DNA of 64,000 nt from Streptomyces griseicoloratus (GTDB taxonomy: Bacteria > Actinomycetota > Actinomycetes > Streptomycetales > Streptomycetaceae), in the NCBI RefSeq assembly GCF_014534645.1, contig NZ_JACVQF010000199.1:62001-126000 (forward strand), read 5' to 3'. Below the pieces are notes generated by a model. The model searched no databases and was not told the origin of the DNA. It saw only the letters and a program-made list of their open reading frames with translations. Position numbers and translations under genes: made by a program. Positions 7,953-17,089 of the stretch are shown here, piece by piece; positions within the stretch are counted from its first letter, which is position 1, and each line of letters starts with the position of its first letter.

Positions 7953-8939
7953 GTGCGCCTGCGCACCCCCCTGGCCCTGCTCGGGGCCGCCGTGCTCGTG
8001 CTCGCGGGACCGCCGCTGCTCTCCACGGGCAGCGGCGCCGAGACCGGCACACAGATCCCGGGCCTGCGCTTCATGGTCCCCAACACGCCCGGCGGCGGCT
8101 ACGACATCACCGCCCGCACGGCCGCGAAGAACGCCGAGGACGCCGGGCTCACGCACAGCATCGAGGTGTTCAACCTGCCCGGCGCCGGTGGCACCGTGGG
8201 CCTGAGCCGGCTGGTCAGCGAGCACGGCAACGGCAAGCTGGCGATGTCGATGGGCCTCGGCGTCGTCGGCGCCGTCCGCTCCAACCACGCCCCGAAGACG
8301 CTCGCCGACACCACGCCGATCGCCCGGCTCACCGAGGAGCAGGACGTCGTCGTGGTCGCCAAGGACTCCCCGTACCGGACCATCGACGAGCTGATCACCG
8401 CCTGGAAGAAGAACCCGGGCAAGCTCCCCGTGGGCGGTGGATCGTCGCCCGGCGGACCGGACCACCTCGCGCCGATGCTGATGGCCCGGGCCGCCGGGAT
8501 CTCCCCCAAGGCGGTCAACTACATCCCCTTCGACGGCGGCGGCGAGCTGCTCGCCTCGATCCTCGGCAACAAGGTCGCCTTCGGTGTCTCCGGCGTCGGC
8601 GAGTACCTGGACCAGATCAAGGCCGGCGAGCTGCGGGTGCTGGCGGTGACCGGGCCGGAGCGGGTCGAGGAGCTGAAGGACGCGCCCACGCTGAAGGAGT
8701 CCGGCTACGACGTGAACTTCACCAACTGGCGCGGCATCGTCGCCCCGCCGGGCCTGTCCGAGGCCGAGCGGGACAAGCTGACCCGGCTGGTCGAGGAGCT
8801 GCACGACTCTCCCGAGTGGCAGAAGTCCCTGGAGCAGAACGGCTGGGACGACGCCTTCCTCAGCGGAGAGCGGTTCGGCGCGTTCCTGGACGCCCAGGAC
8901 AAGCGTGTGGTGTCGGTGCTGAAGGAGCTGGGGCTGTGA
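7953..8939 (+). CDS. tctC: Tripartite tricarboxylate transporter substrate-binding protein
   Basis: 328 residues with a Sec-type signal peptide (LRTPLALLGAAVLVLAG) and no lipobox cysteine. The mature part begins with the TctC signature (IPGLRFMVPNTPGGGYD) and has the Bug-family fold motifs (NLPGAGGTVGL, LPVGGGSSPGGPDH). GTG 7953 is preferred because AGGTGGTGA sits just upstream; in-frame GTGs at 7941 and 7944 are alternatives. The protein captures a carboxylate outside the membrane for TctAB. First gene of tctC-tctB-tctA, divergent from a CitA/CitB-type system. Confidence 0.93.
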   Translation: MRLRTPLALLGAAVLVLAGPPLLSTGSGAETGTQIPGLRFMVPNTPGGGYDITARTAAKNAEDAGLTHSIEVFNLPGAGGTVGLSRLVSEHGNGKLAMSMGLGVVGAVRSNHAPKTLADTTPIARLTEEQDVVVVAKDSPYRTIDELITAWKKNPGKLPVGGGSSPGGPDHLAPMLMARAAGISPKAVNYIPFDGGGELLASILGNKVAFGVSGVGEYLDQIKAGELRVLAVTGPERVEELKDAPTLKESGYDVNFTNWRGIVAPPGLSEAERDKLTRLVEELHDSPEWQKSLEQNGWDDAFLSGERFGAFLDAQDKRVVSVLKELGL

Positions 8940-9472
8940 CGACGCGGACGAAACCTGCTCCGGCCCCGGCGGCCGAGCGCGGCTCGTGGCTGCGCGAGCA
9001 CTCCGAACTCGGCGTCTGCGCCCTGCTGCTGACGCTCGGCGTGCTCGTCCTGACCGACGCGCTGACCATGGACGTCGACATCACCCAGCGCGGTCCGGTC
9101 GGCCCGAAGACGGTCCCGGTGGTCGTCGGCGTGGGCCTGCTCGTGATCGCCGCCCTGCTCGCCGTCGACGTCCTGCGCGGCGGCCGGGGCCAGGCCGAGG
9201 GCGGCGAGGACGTCGACCTGTCCGAACCGGCCGACTGGCGCACGGTCCTCCTGCTCGCCGGGATCTTCCTCGGCGCGTCCGTGCTCATCGAGCCCCTCGG
9301 TTTCCCCGCCGCGGGTGCCCTCCTGTTCTGGGGAGCCGCGTTCGCCCTCGGCAGCCGCCGTCTCGACCGTGATCCGCTGATCGCCGCGGTGCTGTCCCTG
9401 GTCACCTACGCCGTCTTCGACAAGCTGCTCGGAGTGCCGCTGCCCGGCGGTCCGCTGATGGGAGTGCTGTGA
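8936..9472 (+). CDS. tctB: Tripartite tricarboxylate transporter small membrane subunit
   Basis: 178 residues with four hydrophobic segments ([60 protein letters not shown]) separated by an acidic loop, as in TctB. The GTG start overlaps the tctC stop as GTGA and the stop is one base before the tctA start, so all three genes are coupled. TctB is the small membrane partner of TctA in this sodium- or proton-coupled uptake system. Confidence 0.92.
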   Translation: MTTRTKPAPAPAAERGSWLREHSELGVCALLLTLGVLVLTDALTMDVDITQRGPVGPKTVPVVVGVGLLVIAALLAVDVLRGGRGQAEGGEDVDLSEPADWRTVLLLAGIFLGASVLIEPLGFPAAGALLFWGAAFALGSRRLDRDPLIAAVLSLVTYAVFDKLLGVPLPGGPLMGVL

Positions 9473-9473
9473 G

Positions 9474-10973
<1,500 letters not shown>

Positions 10974-11026
10974 CCTCCGCCCAGGACCGCGAGCCGGCCG
11001 TACCGCGTCCCGGTGCCGTCGGTGAC

Positions 11027-11066
11027 GGGTGTGGGCCGGCCCGGAAGCCCGGCCCGGCCCACACCC
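11027..11066. terminator. Bidirectional hairpin between tctA and the YjbQ gene
   Basis: GGGTGTGGGCCGGCCCGG (11027-11044) pairs with CCGGCCCGGCCCACACCC, with one mismatch and a very short loop. It lies between two converging genes (stops at 10973 and 11080) and can serve both. Confidence 0.75.
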
Positions 11067-11079
11067 TCGACCACGACAG

Positions 11080-11502
11080 TCACCCGAGGAAGGACAACCT
11101 CACCCGGCGCTCGGGGTTGTCCTTGTTGGTGTCCACCAGGCACACCGACTGCCAGGTGCCCAGCTCCAGCCGTCCGCCCAGCACCGGCAGTGTCGCGTGC
11201 GGCGGTACGAAGGCGGGCAGGACGTGGTCGCGGCCGTGGCCGGGGCTGCCGTGGCGATGCTGCCAGCGGTCGTCGGCGGGCAGCAGGGTGTGCAGGGCGG
11301 CCAGCAGGTCGTCGTCGCTGCCCGCGCCCGTCTCGATGATCGCGATCCCGGCGGTGGCGTGCGGGACGAAGACGTTGAGGAGGCCGTCGCGGCCGGCCGC
11401 CACCTCGCGCAGGAAGGACTCGCAGTCGCCGGTGATGTCGGCGACCCGCTCGGTGGAGCCGGTGGCGAGGTTCAGGACTCGGGTGGTGAAGGCATCTGGC
11501 AT
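11080..11502 (-). CDS. YjbQ family (UPF0047) protein
   Basis: About 140 residues, the family's usual size. The conserved features are VPHATAGIAIIETG, the histidine-rich stretch QHRHGSPGHGRDH, and GTWQSVCLVD near the end. Bacterial YjbQ-type proteins form trimers with a metal/phosphate site and some have weak thiamine-phosphate synthase activity; the true role is unsettled. ATG 11502 (MPDAFTTRVLNL) is chosen; an ATG three codons earlier is possible. The 3' end faces tctA across a terminator hairpin. Confidence 0.88.
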   Translation of the reverse strand: MPDAFTTRVLNLATGSTERVADITGDCESFLREVAAGRDGLLNVFVPHATAGIAIIETGAGSDDDLLAALHTLLPADDRWQHRHGSPGHGRDHVLPAFVPPHATLPVLGGRLELGTWQSVCLVDTNKDNPERRVRLSFLG

Positions 11503-11600
11503 GCCCCCCATCCTGACGCACGCGGCGGCCCGGGCGCGGGAGCGTCGGGCCGGTGAGCGGCGGGGGGAAGATCGAGGGCCTCGGCGCCGTTGGTGGAATC

Positions 11601-12680
11601 GTGAACAACACACACGAGGTCGAGGTCGTCGTCATCGGTGCCGGTCAGGCCGGACTGGCCGCCGCCCACCACCTGCGGCGCACGGGGTTCGAGCCGGAGC
11701 GCGACTTCGTGGTGCTGGACCACTCCCCCGGACCGGGCGGCGCCTGGCAGTTCCGCTGGCCGTCGCTGACGTACGGCAAGGTGCACGGGATGCACTCGCT
11801 GCCGGGAATGGAACTGACCGGCGCGGATCCGGCCCGGCCGTCCTCTGAGGTCGTGGCCGAGTACTTCGCCGCCTACGAGCGCGCCTTCGATCTGCGGGTA
11901 CGGCGCCCCGTCGATGTCCACGCCGTGCGCGAGGGGAGCGACGGGCGGCTGCTCGTGGAGTCCTCGGCCGGTACCTGGCCGACGCGGGCCCTGATCAACG
12001 CGACCGGCACCTGGGACCGGCCCTTCTGGCCGCGTTATCCGGGCCAGGAGACCTTCCGGGGGCGGCAGCTGCACACCGCGCAGTACGCGGGGCCGGAGGA
12101 GTTCGCGGGGCAGCGGGTGGTCGTGGTGGGCGGGGGTGCCTCGGGCACCCAGCACCTGCTGGAGATCGCGCCGTACGCCGCGGCCACGGCATGGGTGACC
12201 AGGCGACCGCCCGTCTTCCGTGAGGGGCCCTTCGACGAGAACGCGGGCCGGGCCGCGGTGGCGCTGGTGGAGGAGCGGGTACGGCGGGGGCTGCCGCCGC
12301 AGAGCGTGGTGTCGGTGACCGGGCTGCCGCTGAACGACGCGGTCCGGGCGGGCATCGACTCGGGCGTGCTGGATCGCCGGCCCATGTTCGACCGGGTCAC
12401 GCCCGACGGGGTGGCGTGGAAGGACGGACGGCGGTGGAGCGCCGACGTCATCCTGTGGGCGACCGGGTTCCGGGCCGCCATCGACCATCTGGCACCGCTG
12501 CGGCTGCGCGAGGCGGGCGGCGGGATCCGCGTCGAGGGGACGCGCGCGGTGGCCGATCCCCGGATCCACCTCGTCGGCTACGGACCGTCGGCCAGCACCA
12601 TCGGCGCGAACCGGGCGGGGCGCGCGGCCGTCCGGGACATCAGGCGGCTGCTGGCCGAGGAGGCACCGGCCGCCGCGTGA
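11601..12680 (+). CDS. FAD-dependent, NAD(P)-binding monooxygenase-like oxidoreductase (CzcO/flavin monooxygenase type)
   Basis: About 359 residues. The N-terminal FAD-binding Rossmann motif is VVVIGAGQAGLAAAHHL, and a second NAD(P)-binding motif VVVVGGGASGTQHLLEIAP starts at about residue 172. A conserved ILWATGFRAA motif lies near the C-terminus, as in group B flavoprotein monooxygenases and YhhV/CzcO-like proteins. GTG 11601 is taken as start, giving a short NNTHEVE leader before the first strand; a GTG at 11553 would add 16 residues. It is transcribed away from the YjbQ gene. The substrate is unknown. Confidence 0.87.
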   Translation: MNNTHEVEVVVIGAGQAGLAAAHHLRRTGFEPERDFVVLDHSPGPGGAWQFRWPSLTYGKVHGMHSLPGMELTGADPARPSSEVVAEYFAAYERAFDLRVRRPVDVHAVREGSDGRLLVESSAGTWPTRALINATGTWDRPFWPRYPGQETFRGRQLHTAQYAGPEEFAGQRVVVVGGGASGTQHLLEIAPYAAATAWVTRRPPVFREGPFDENAGRAAVALVEERVRRGLPPQSVVSVTGLPLNDAVRAGIDSGVLDRRPMFDRVTPDGVAWKDGRRWSADVILWATGFRAAIDHLAPLRLREAGGGIRVEGTRAVADPRIHLVGYGPSASTIGANRAGRAAVRDIRRLLAEEAPAAA

Positions 12681-12695
12681 CGCCCCGTCGGCTCA

Positions 12696-13568
12696 TCAGG
12701 TCTTCGCTCCCTCGCGGGGCGAGGCGCTCCGCCGGTTGCGGTCGGCCTCGGCGACGTTGCGCTCGTGTTCGTCCTGGTCGGCCGTGAAGCGGGTGTCGCC
12801 CGGCTTGACCGTGACGAAGTACAGCCAGTCGCCCGGGGCCGGACTGATCGCGGCGCGCATCGCCGCCTCGCCCGGATTGTCGATGGGAGTCGGCGGCAGG
12901 CCCATGCGCTGGTACGAGTTGTAGGGGCTGTCGATCCCCGTGTCCTTGGCGGCGGCCTTCGGGGCGGAGCGGCCCAGCGCGTAGTTGATGGTGGAGTCCA
13001 TCTGCAACGGCATGCCGCGCGCCAGCCGGTTGTAGATCACCCGGGCCACCTTGCCCATGTCCCCCTTGGTGGCGGCCTCGGCCTGCACGATGCTCGCGAT
13101 GGTGACCGCCTGGTAGACGTTCAGCGCGTTGCGCTGGGCACCCGCGGCGATCGGGGCGCCGTGGAACTTCCTGTTCGCGTTGTCGACCATGGCCGCCAGC
13201 AGTTTCTCCGGGGTCGGCCGTTCGCCGAGCGGATACGTCCCAGGGAAGAGATAGCCCTCGGGATTGCCCTCCGCGTCGTTCGGCAGCTTCAGGTTCGCCT
13301 TGGCGAGCGAGTTCCTGGTGGTGCCGGGGGGCAGTTCGAGGGTCTTGTCGACGGCATCGTAGATCTGGGTGGCGCGCCAGCCCTCACGGATCACCAGGGA
13401 CGTGGGGCGGGGCTCCCCCTCGTCGTCGCCCGGGGTCAGCAGGGGCACCGCCACGGCGGTACCGGCCACGACCGCTCCGCTCGCGATCAGGGCGATGCGG
13501 CCCCGGCGCGTCAGTCGGATCCTGTTCCTCATGCTTCTCGCGCTCCGTGACGGAGTGTTCATCTGCAT
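12696..13568 (-). CDS. MltG/YceG-like endolytic murein transglycosylase
   Basis: About 290 residues with one N-terminal membrane anchor (RIALIASGAVVAGTAVAVPLL). The YceG domain shows EGYLFPGTYPLG, TIASIVQAEA (its Glu matches the catalytic residue of E. coli MltG), VIYNRLARGMPLQMDST and INYALG, and SPYNSYQRMGLPPTPIDNPG. Family members cut nascent glycan strands and set their length. It lacks the long Streptomyces-type N-terminal region and is probably a second, shorter copy (inference). ATG 13568 is used with ATG 13562 in frame behind it; GGAGG lies 13 nt upstream. It follows the ABC exporter gene by 43 bp and may be cotranscribed. Confidence 0.88.
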   Translation of the reverse strand: MQMNTPSRSARSMRNRIRLTRRGRIALIASGAVVAGTAVAVPLLTPGDDEGEPRPTSLVIREGWRATQIYDAVDKTLELPPGTTRNSLAKANLKLPNDAEGNPEGYLFPGTYPLGERPTPEKLLAAMVDNANRKFHGAPIAAGAQRNALNVYQAVTIASIVQAEAATKGDMGKVARVIYNRLARGMPLQMDSTINYALGRSAPKAAAKDTGIDSPYNSYQRMGLPPTPIDNPGEAAMRAAISPAPGDWLYFVTVKPGDTRFTADQDEHERNVAEADRNRRSASPREGAKT

Positions 13569-13611
13569 GCGGGCACGGTAACCTCCGAATCTCACCAAAC
13601 CTGGCATATCG

Positions 13612-15414
13612 TCATTTCGTCGGCTCCAGTCGTGCGTCCCTTCGGACCAGGGCCGCATAGCGCCCGTCCCGCTCCAGCAGCTCCTCGTGCGTGCCCCGTT
13701 CGGCCAGCCGTCCGGAGTCGAGGACCACGATCTGGTCGGCGCCGCGGACGGTGGAGAGCCGGTGCGCGATGGTGAGCGTCGTACGGTCGGCGGACAGGGC
13801 GTCGATGGCCGCCTGGACGGCGGCCTCGGTGCGGGTGTCCAGGGCGCTGGTCGCCTCGTCGAGGATGAGGACGGGCGGGTCGCGCAGGATCGTGCGGGCG
13901 ATGGCCAGGCGCTGCTTCTCGCCGCCGGAGAAGCGGTGGCCGCGCTCGCCGACCACCGTGTCGTAGCCGTCGGGCAGGGCGGCGATGTGGTCGTGGATCT
14001 GGGCCGCCTTCGCCGCCGCCACCAGCTCCTCGTCGGTGGCGTCGGGCTTGGCGAAGCGCAGGTTCTCGGCGACCGAGGCGTGGAAGAGGTACGTCTCCTG
14101 CGAGACGACGCCGACCGCACGGGCGAGGGTGTCGAAGTCGAGGTCGCGCACGTCGACCCCGTCCAGGGTGACGCGGCCGCCCGTCACGTCGTACAGCCGG
14201 GGCACCAGGTAGCCGAGGGTGGACTTGCCCGCGCCGGTCGGACCCACGACGGCGAGGCTGCCGCCGGCGGGGACGGTGATGTCGATGCCGGCGAGGACCG
14301 GGCCGCCCTTGTGGTCGTAGCGGAACTCGACGCCCTCGAAGCGGACCTCCCCCCTGACGCGGTCGAGGTGGACGGGGTCTTCCCGCTCGGTGATGTCGAT
14401 CGGCAGGTCGAGGTACTCGAAGATGCGCTGGAAGAGCGCGAGCGACGTCTGGATCTGGACGCCCGTCGACAGCAGGCTGACCGTCGGGCGGAACAGACCC
14501 TGCTGGAGCGAGACGAACGCGACGATCGTGCCCAGGGAGACGTCGGGGCCGCCGAGCTGGAGGGCGACGCCCGCGGTCCAGTAGATGACGGCGGGCATCG
14601 CGGCCATGACGATCGTGATGACGGCCATGCGCCAGCGGCCCGCCATGTTCGACTTCACTTCCAGGTCGACCAGGCGCTCGGACTCCTCGGAGAAGGCGCG
14701 GGTGAGCGAGTCGGACCGGCCCATGGTCCGGCCGAGCAGGATGCCGCTGACGGAGAGCGACTCGGTGACGGTGGCGGCCATGGCGGCCATCTGCTTCTGG
14801 CGCCGGGTGGTGATCTTCCGGCGTTCGCGGCCGACGCGGCGGCTGATCCACACGAACACCGGCAGCAGGAGCAGCGAGACTACGGTGAGCCGCCAGTCGA
14901 GGGCGATCATCGCGACGATCGTGGCGATCACGCTGGTGAGGTTGGAGACCAGGGAGGTCGCCGTGGAGGTGACGGTGGCCTGCATGCCGCCGATGTCGTT
15001 GGCGATGCGGGACTGGACCTCGCCGGTGCGGGTGCGGGTGAAGAAGGCGAGGGACATGCGCTGCAGCCGGCCGTAGACCGCGGTGCGCAGGTCGTGCATG
15101 ACGCGCTGGCCGACCGTCGTGGAGATCAGTGTCTGCAGCACGCCGAAGACGCTGGTGAGGACGGCACCGAGGATCATGCCGAGGGCGAGCAGGCTCAGCA
15201 GGCCGGTGCGCCGCTCGGGGATCGCGACGTCGAGGATCTCCTTGAGCAGGAAGGGCGTGGCGACGGAGACCAGTGACGCGGCGCCGACGAGCAGACCGAC
15301 GACCGCGAGGCGGCCGCGGTAGGGACGGAAGAGCTTCAGGATGCGGCGCACCTGCCGGGGCTGTTCCTGCGCGTCGGCGGGCGGGGTCCAGGTGGGTTCG
15401 TGATCGGGGTGCAT
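13612..15414 (-). CDS. ABC exporter half-transporter (fused membrane and ATPase domains)
   Basis: 600 residues. The six-helix exporter membrane domain spans about 55-345 and is followed by a complete ATPase: Walker A VGPTGAGKSTLG, signature FSGGEKQRLAIA, Walker B LILDEATSALD and H-loop TIAHRLST. All catalytic residues are present, so it can act as a homodimer, unlike the pair at 17-20.7 kb. It is divergent from a MarR gene with an operator-like inverted repeat between them, suggesting a MarR-repressed multidrug or metabolite exporter (inference). Confidence 0.95.
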   Translation of the reverse strand: MHPDHEPTWTPPADAQEQPRQVRRILKLFRPYRGRLAVVGLLVGAASLVSVATPFLLKEILDVAIPERRTGLLSLLALGMILGAVLTSVFGVLQTLISTTVGQRVMHDLRTAVYGRLQRMSLAFFTRTRTGEVQSRIANDIGGMQATVTSTATSLVSNLTSVIATIVAMIALDWRLTVVSLLLLPVFVWISRRVGRERRKITTRRQKQMAAMAATVTESLSVSGILLGRTMGRSDSLTRAFSEESERLVDLEVKSNMAGRWRMAVITIVMAAMPAVIYWTAGVALQLGGPDVSLGTIVAFVSLQQGLFRPTVSLLSTGVQIQTSLALFQRIFEYLDLPIDITEREDPVHLDRVRGEVRFEGVEFRYDHKGGPVLAGIDITVPAGGSLAVVGPTGAGKSTLGYLVPRLYDVTGGRVTLDGVDVRDLDFDTLARAVGVVSQETYLFHASVAENLRFAKPDATDEELVAAAKAAQIHDHIAALPDGYDTVVGERGHRFSGGEKQRLAIARTILRDPPVLILDEATSALDTRTEAAVQAAIDALSADRTTLTIAHRLSTVRGADQIVVLDSGRLAERGTHEELLERDGRYAALVRRDARLEPTK

Positions 15415-15468
15415 GGGCTCCTACGGGGGTCGGCAGGGCTGGCCGCGGGACGGCGCTCGGATCGTAGC

Positions 15469-15493
15469 TCATTGTTACCTATACTCACAATGA
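15469..15493. promoter_or_regulatory. MarR-type operator between the ABC exporter and the MarR gene
   Basis: TCATTGT (15469-15475) and ACAATGA (15487-15493) are perfect 7-bp inverted arms around an 11-bp spacer. The spacer includes TATACT (15480-15485), a good -10 box for the MarR gene, so binding would block it. The same AT-rich island serves the divergent exporter. Confidence 0.65.
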
Positions 15494-15517
15494 ACGTCGT
15501 CCTGATATTGTTCCCGC

Positions 15518-15982
15518 ATGACCGCCCCCGACCCCGACGGCCTGCTGGCCGAGCAGTTGCTGCGGCTCACCCGCCGGGTGCACCGCATCCAGAAGCGCCA
15601 CCTGGAGATACGCGACCTCGGCATCACTCCGGCCCAGTCCCGGCTGCTGCGCACCCTCGCGCACTACGGCTCACCGCCCCGCATGGCCGACCTCGCCGAG
15701 CGCCTGGAGGTGGTGCCCCGGGCGGTGACGACGCTGGTCGACGGCCTGGAGGCGGCCGGGAAGGTGCGCCGGGTGCCGGATCCGGCCAATCGCCGGGTGA
15801 TCCGGATCGAGCTCACCGACGACGGGCGCGCGGCCCTGCGGGAACTGCGCCGCGCGCGCCGCTCGGCCGCCGAGGAGATCCTCGCCCCGCTCACGCAGGA
15901 GCAGCGCGCGGCACTGGGCGGACTCCTGGACACGCTGATCGACGGGAGCGCCGGCGAGGGCGGCCGGTGTTCCGCGCCGTAG
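15518..15982 (+). CDS. MarR-family transcriptional regulator
   Basis: 154 residues with the MarR winged helix: ITPAQSRLLRTLA, PPRMADLAERLEVVPRAVTTLVDGLEAAG as the recognition region, and the wing VRRVPDPANRRVIRIELTD. Helical dimerisation segments flank it. It lies divergently next to an ABC exporter and has an inverted repeat over its own -10 region, so it is probably an autorepressor that also controls the exporter. The ligand is unknown. Confidence 0.93.
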   Translation: MTAPDPDGLLAEQLLRLTRRVHRIQKRHLEIRDLGITPAQSRLLRTLAHYGSPPRMADLAERLEVVPRAVTTLVDGLEAAGKVRRVPDPANRRVIRIELTDDGRAALRELRRARRSAAEEILAPLTQEQRAALGGLLDTLIDGSAGEGGRCSAP

Positions 15983-16036
15983 CCTGAGGGCTCGGGCGCT
16001 GCCGATCCCTTCCGCGCCCAGCCGGTGGGCTCGCGG

Positions 16037-16792
16037 TCAGGCCCTCAGATCCGCCCTGTCCCCCATCACCACCACGGGGTGCCGGTCCGGATCCAGCGTG
16101 CGCAACAGGTGCTCCATCGCCTGCCTGGGCAGGCTGACACAGGCCGACGTGCCGCTTCCGTGGTCCATGTGCAGCCATATACCGCCGCCCTTGGACGTGC
16201 CTTCCGGGCGGGTCGGATCGTTCGGCGGGGTGCCCTTGACCCGGTTGTAGTCGATGGCGATGACGTAGTCGAAGTCGTGCCAGTACGACTTGGCCCACCA
16301 GCGCGGCGCCGCGAAGGCGGCGGACCTGGTGTAGGGCAGGCCGTCGTCCGGATCCGCGTCCGGGTCCGGGAGCACACCGCCCGCGTCGCTGAGCGTGAAC
16401 ACGCCGATCGGGCTGCGCCTGTCGTTCTCGTGGTGGTCGGCCGTCCAGCCCTTCGTCCCGTTGTGCGCCGCCCAACTGCCCGCCCGGCGCCAGGCGGAGC
16501 CCTCCCTGGTGTACAGCACGACCGTGGAGTCGGCGGAGTCCTTGCCGTCGCCGTACACCGCGACGACCTGCCGGGACTCGGCGGGGATCTGCCGCTGGAA
16601 CCGGTCGCCGACGCCGGGGATACGGGTCGGGTCGGCGGAGGCGCCGTGCGTGCCGGCCGCACCGCCCGTGGGCGGCACCGCCGTGGGGTCCGCCCGGTGC
16701 CCGGACGGGCCACCGCAGGCGGACAGCGCCGTCAGCAGGGATCCAAGGGCCACCAACGCGACCGCCGTACGCCGTGCACCGCCATTCCGCAT
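16037..16792 (-). CDS. L,D-transpeptidase-like (YkuD fold, COG3786) lipoprotein
   Basis: 251 residues starting MRNGGARR. The hydrophobic signal peptide ends in lipobox LSAC with C26, so the protein is probably an exported lipoprotein. The C-terminal half has YkuD-type motifs: KGWTADHHENDRRSPIGVF and IWLHMDHGSGTSACVSL, where H and C are the expected catalytic residues. The usual GC before the nucleophile is replaced by AC. Family enzymes crosslink or trim peptidoglycan peptides. ATG 16792 is preceded by GGAG. It is transcribed leftward, divergent from the ABC pair. Confidence 0.85.
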   Translation of the reverse strand: MRNGGARRTAVALVALGSLLTALSACGGPSGHRADPTAVPPTGGAAGTHGASADPTRIPGVGDRFQRQIPAESRQVVAVYGDGKDSADSTVVLYTREGSAWRRAGSWAAHNGTKGWTADHHENDRRSPIGVFTLSDAGGVLPDPDADPDDGLPYTRSAAFAAPRWWAKSYWHDFDYVIAIDYNRVKGTPPNDPTRPEGTSKGGGIWLHMDHGSGTSACVSLPRQAMEHLLRTLDPDRHPVVVMGDRADLRA

Positions 16793-17021
16793 CGCTCCAT
16801 CCTCGCACTCGCTCGCACCCGCTCCCGGACGCCACCGCCGGCTCCGGGCCGGCCGCGGTCCTTCCCCCGCCGCGGGCCTCTCCTTTCCTCCCTCGCCACG
16901 GCCGTCACCCCGCCACGGCGCTGCCCCGCCACACCGGGCGACCGGACCGCGGCGGACGGCAGCCGAATCCGTGCCCCGACGCGGAAAACCGCTTGCTTTC
17001 GACCACGCGGCGACGCGAACC

Positions 17022-17059
17022 TTGCACGGTTTGCAGCCTCTTGATGCCGTGTTGCACGG
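17022..17059. promoter_or_regulatory. Repeats upstream of the heterodimeric ABC exporter
   Basis: TTGCACGG occurs at 17022-17029 and 17052-17059, exactly 30 bp apart. The second copy is half of a perfect inverted repeat CCGTG-TTG-CACGG (17047-17059). They lie 31-68 bp before the ABC start and could be an operator; no regulator gene is adjacent. The rest of 16793-17021 shows nothing clear. Confidence 0.45.
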
Positions 17060-17089
17060 CACCTCCCTGACACGAGCCACTGGGACGCC

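Noticed and set aside
7621-8052. Long N-terminal extension of the sensor kinase
   Set aside because: It consists of Ser/Pro and Arg-rich sequence overlapping the tctC promoter region; the conserved part begins at the first membrane helix.
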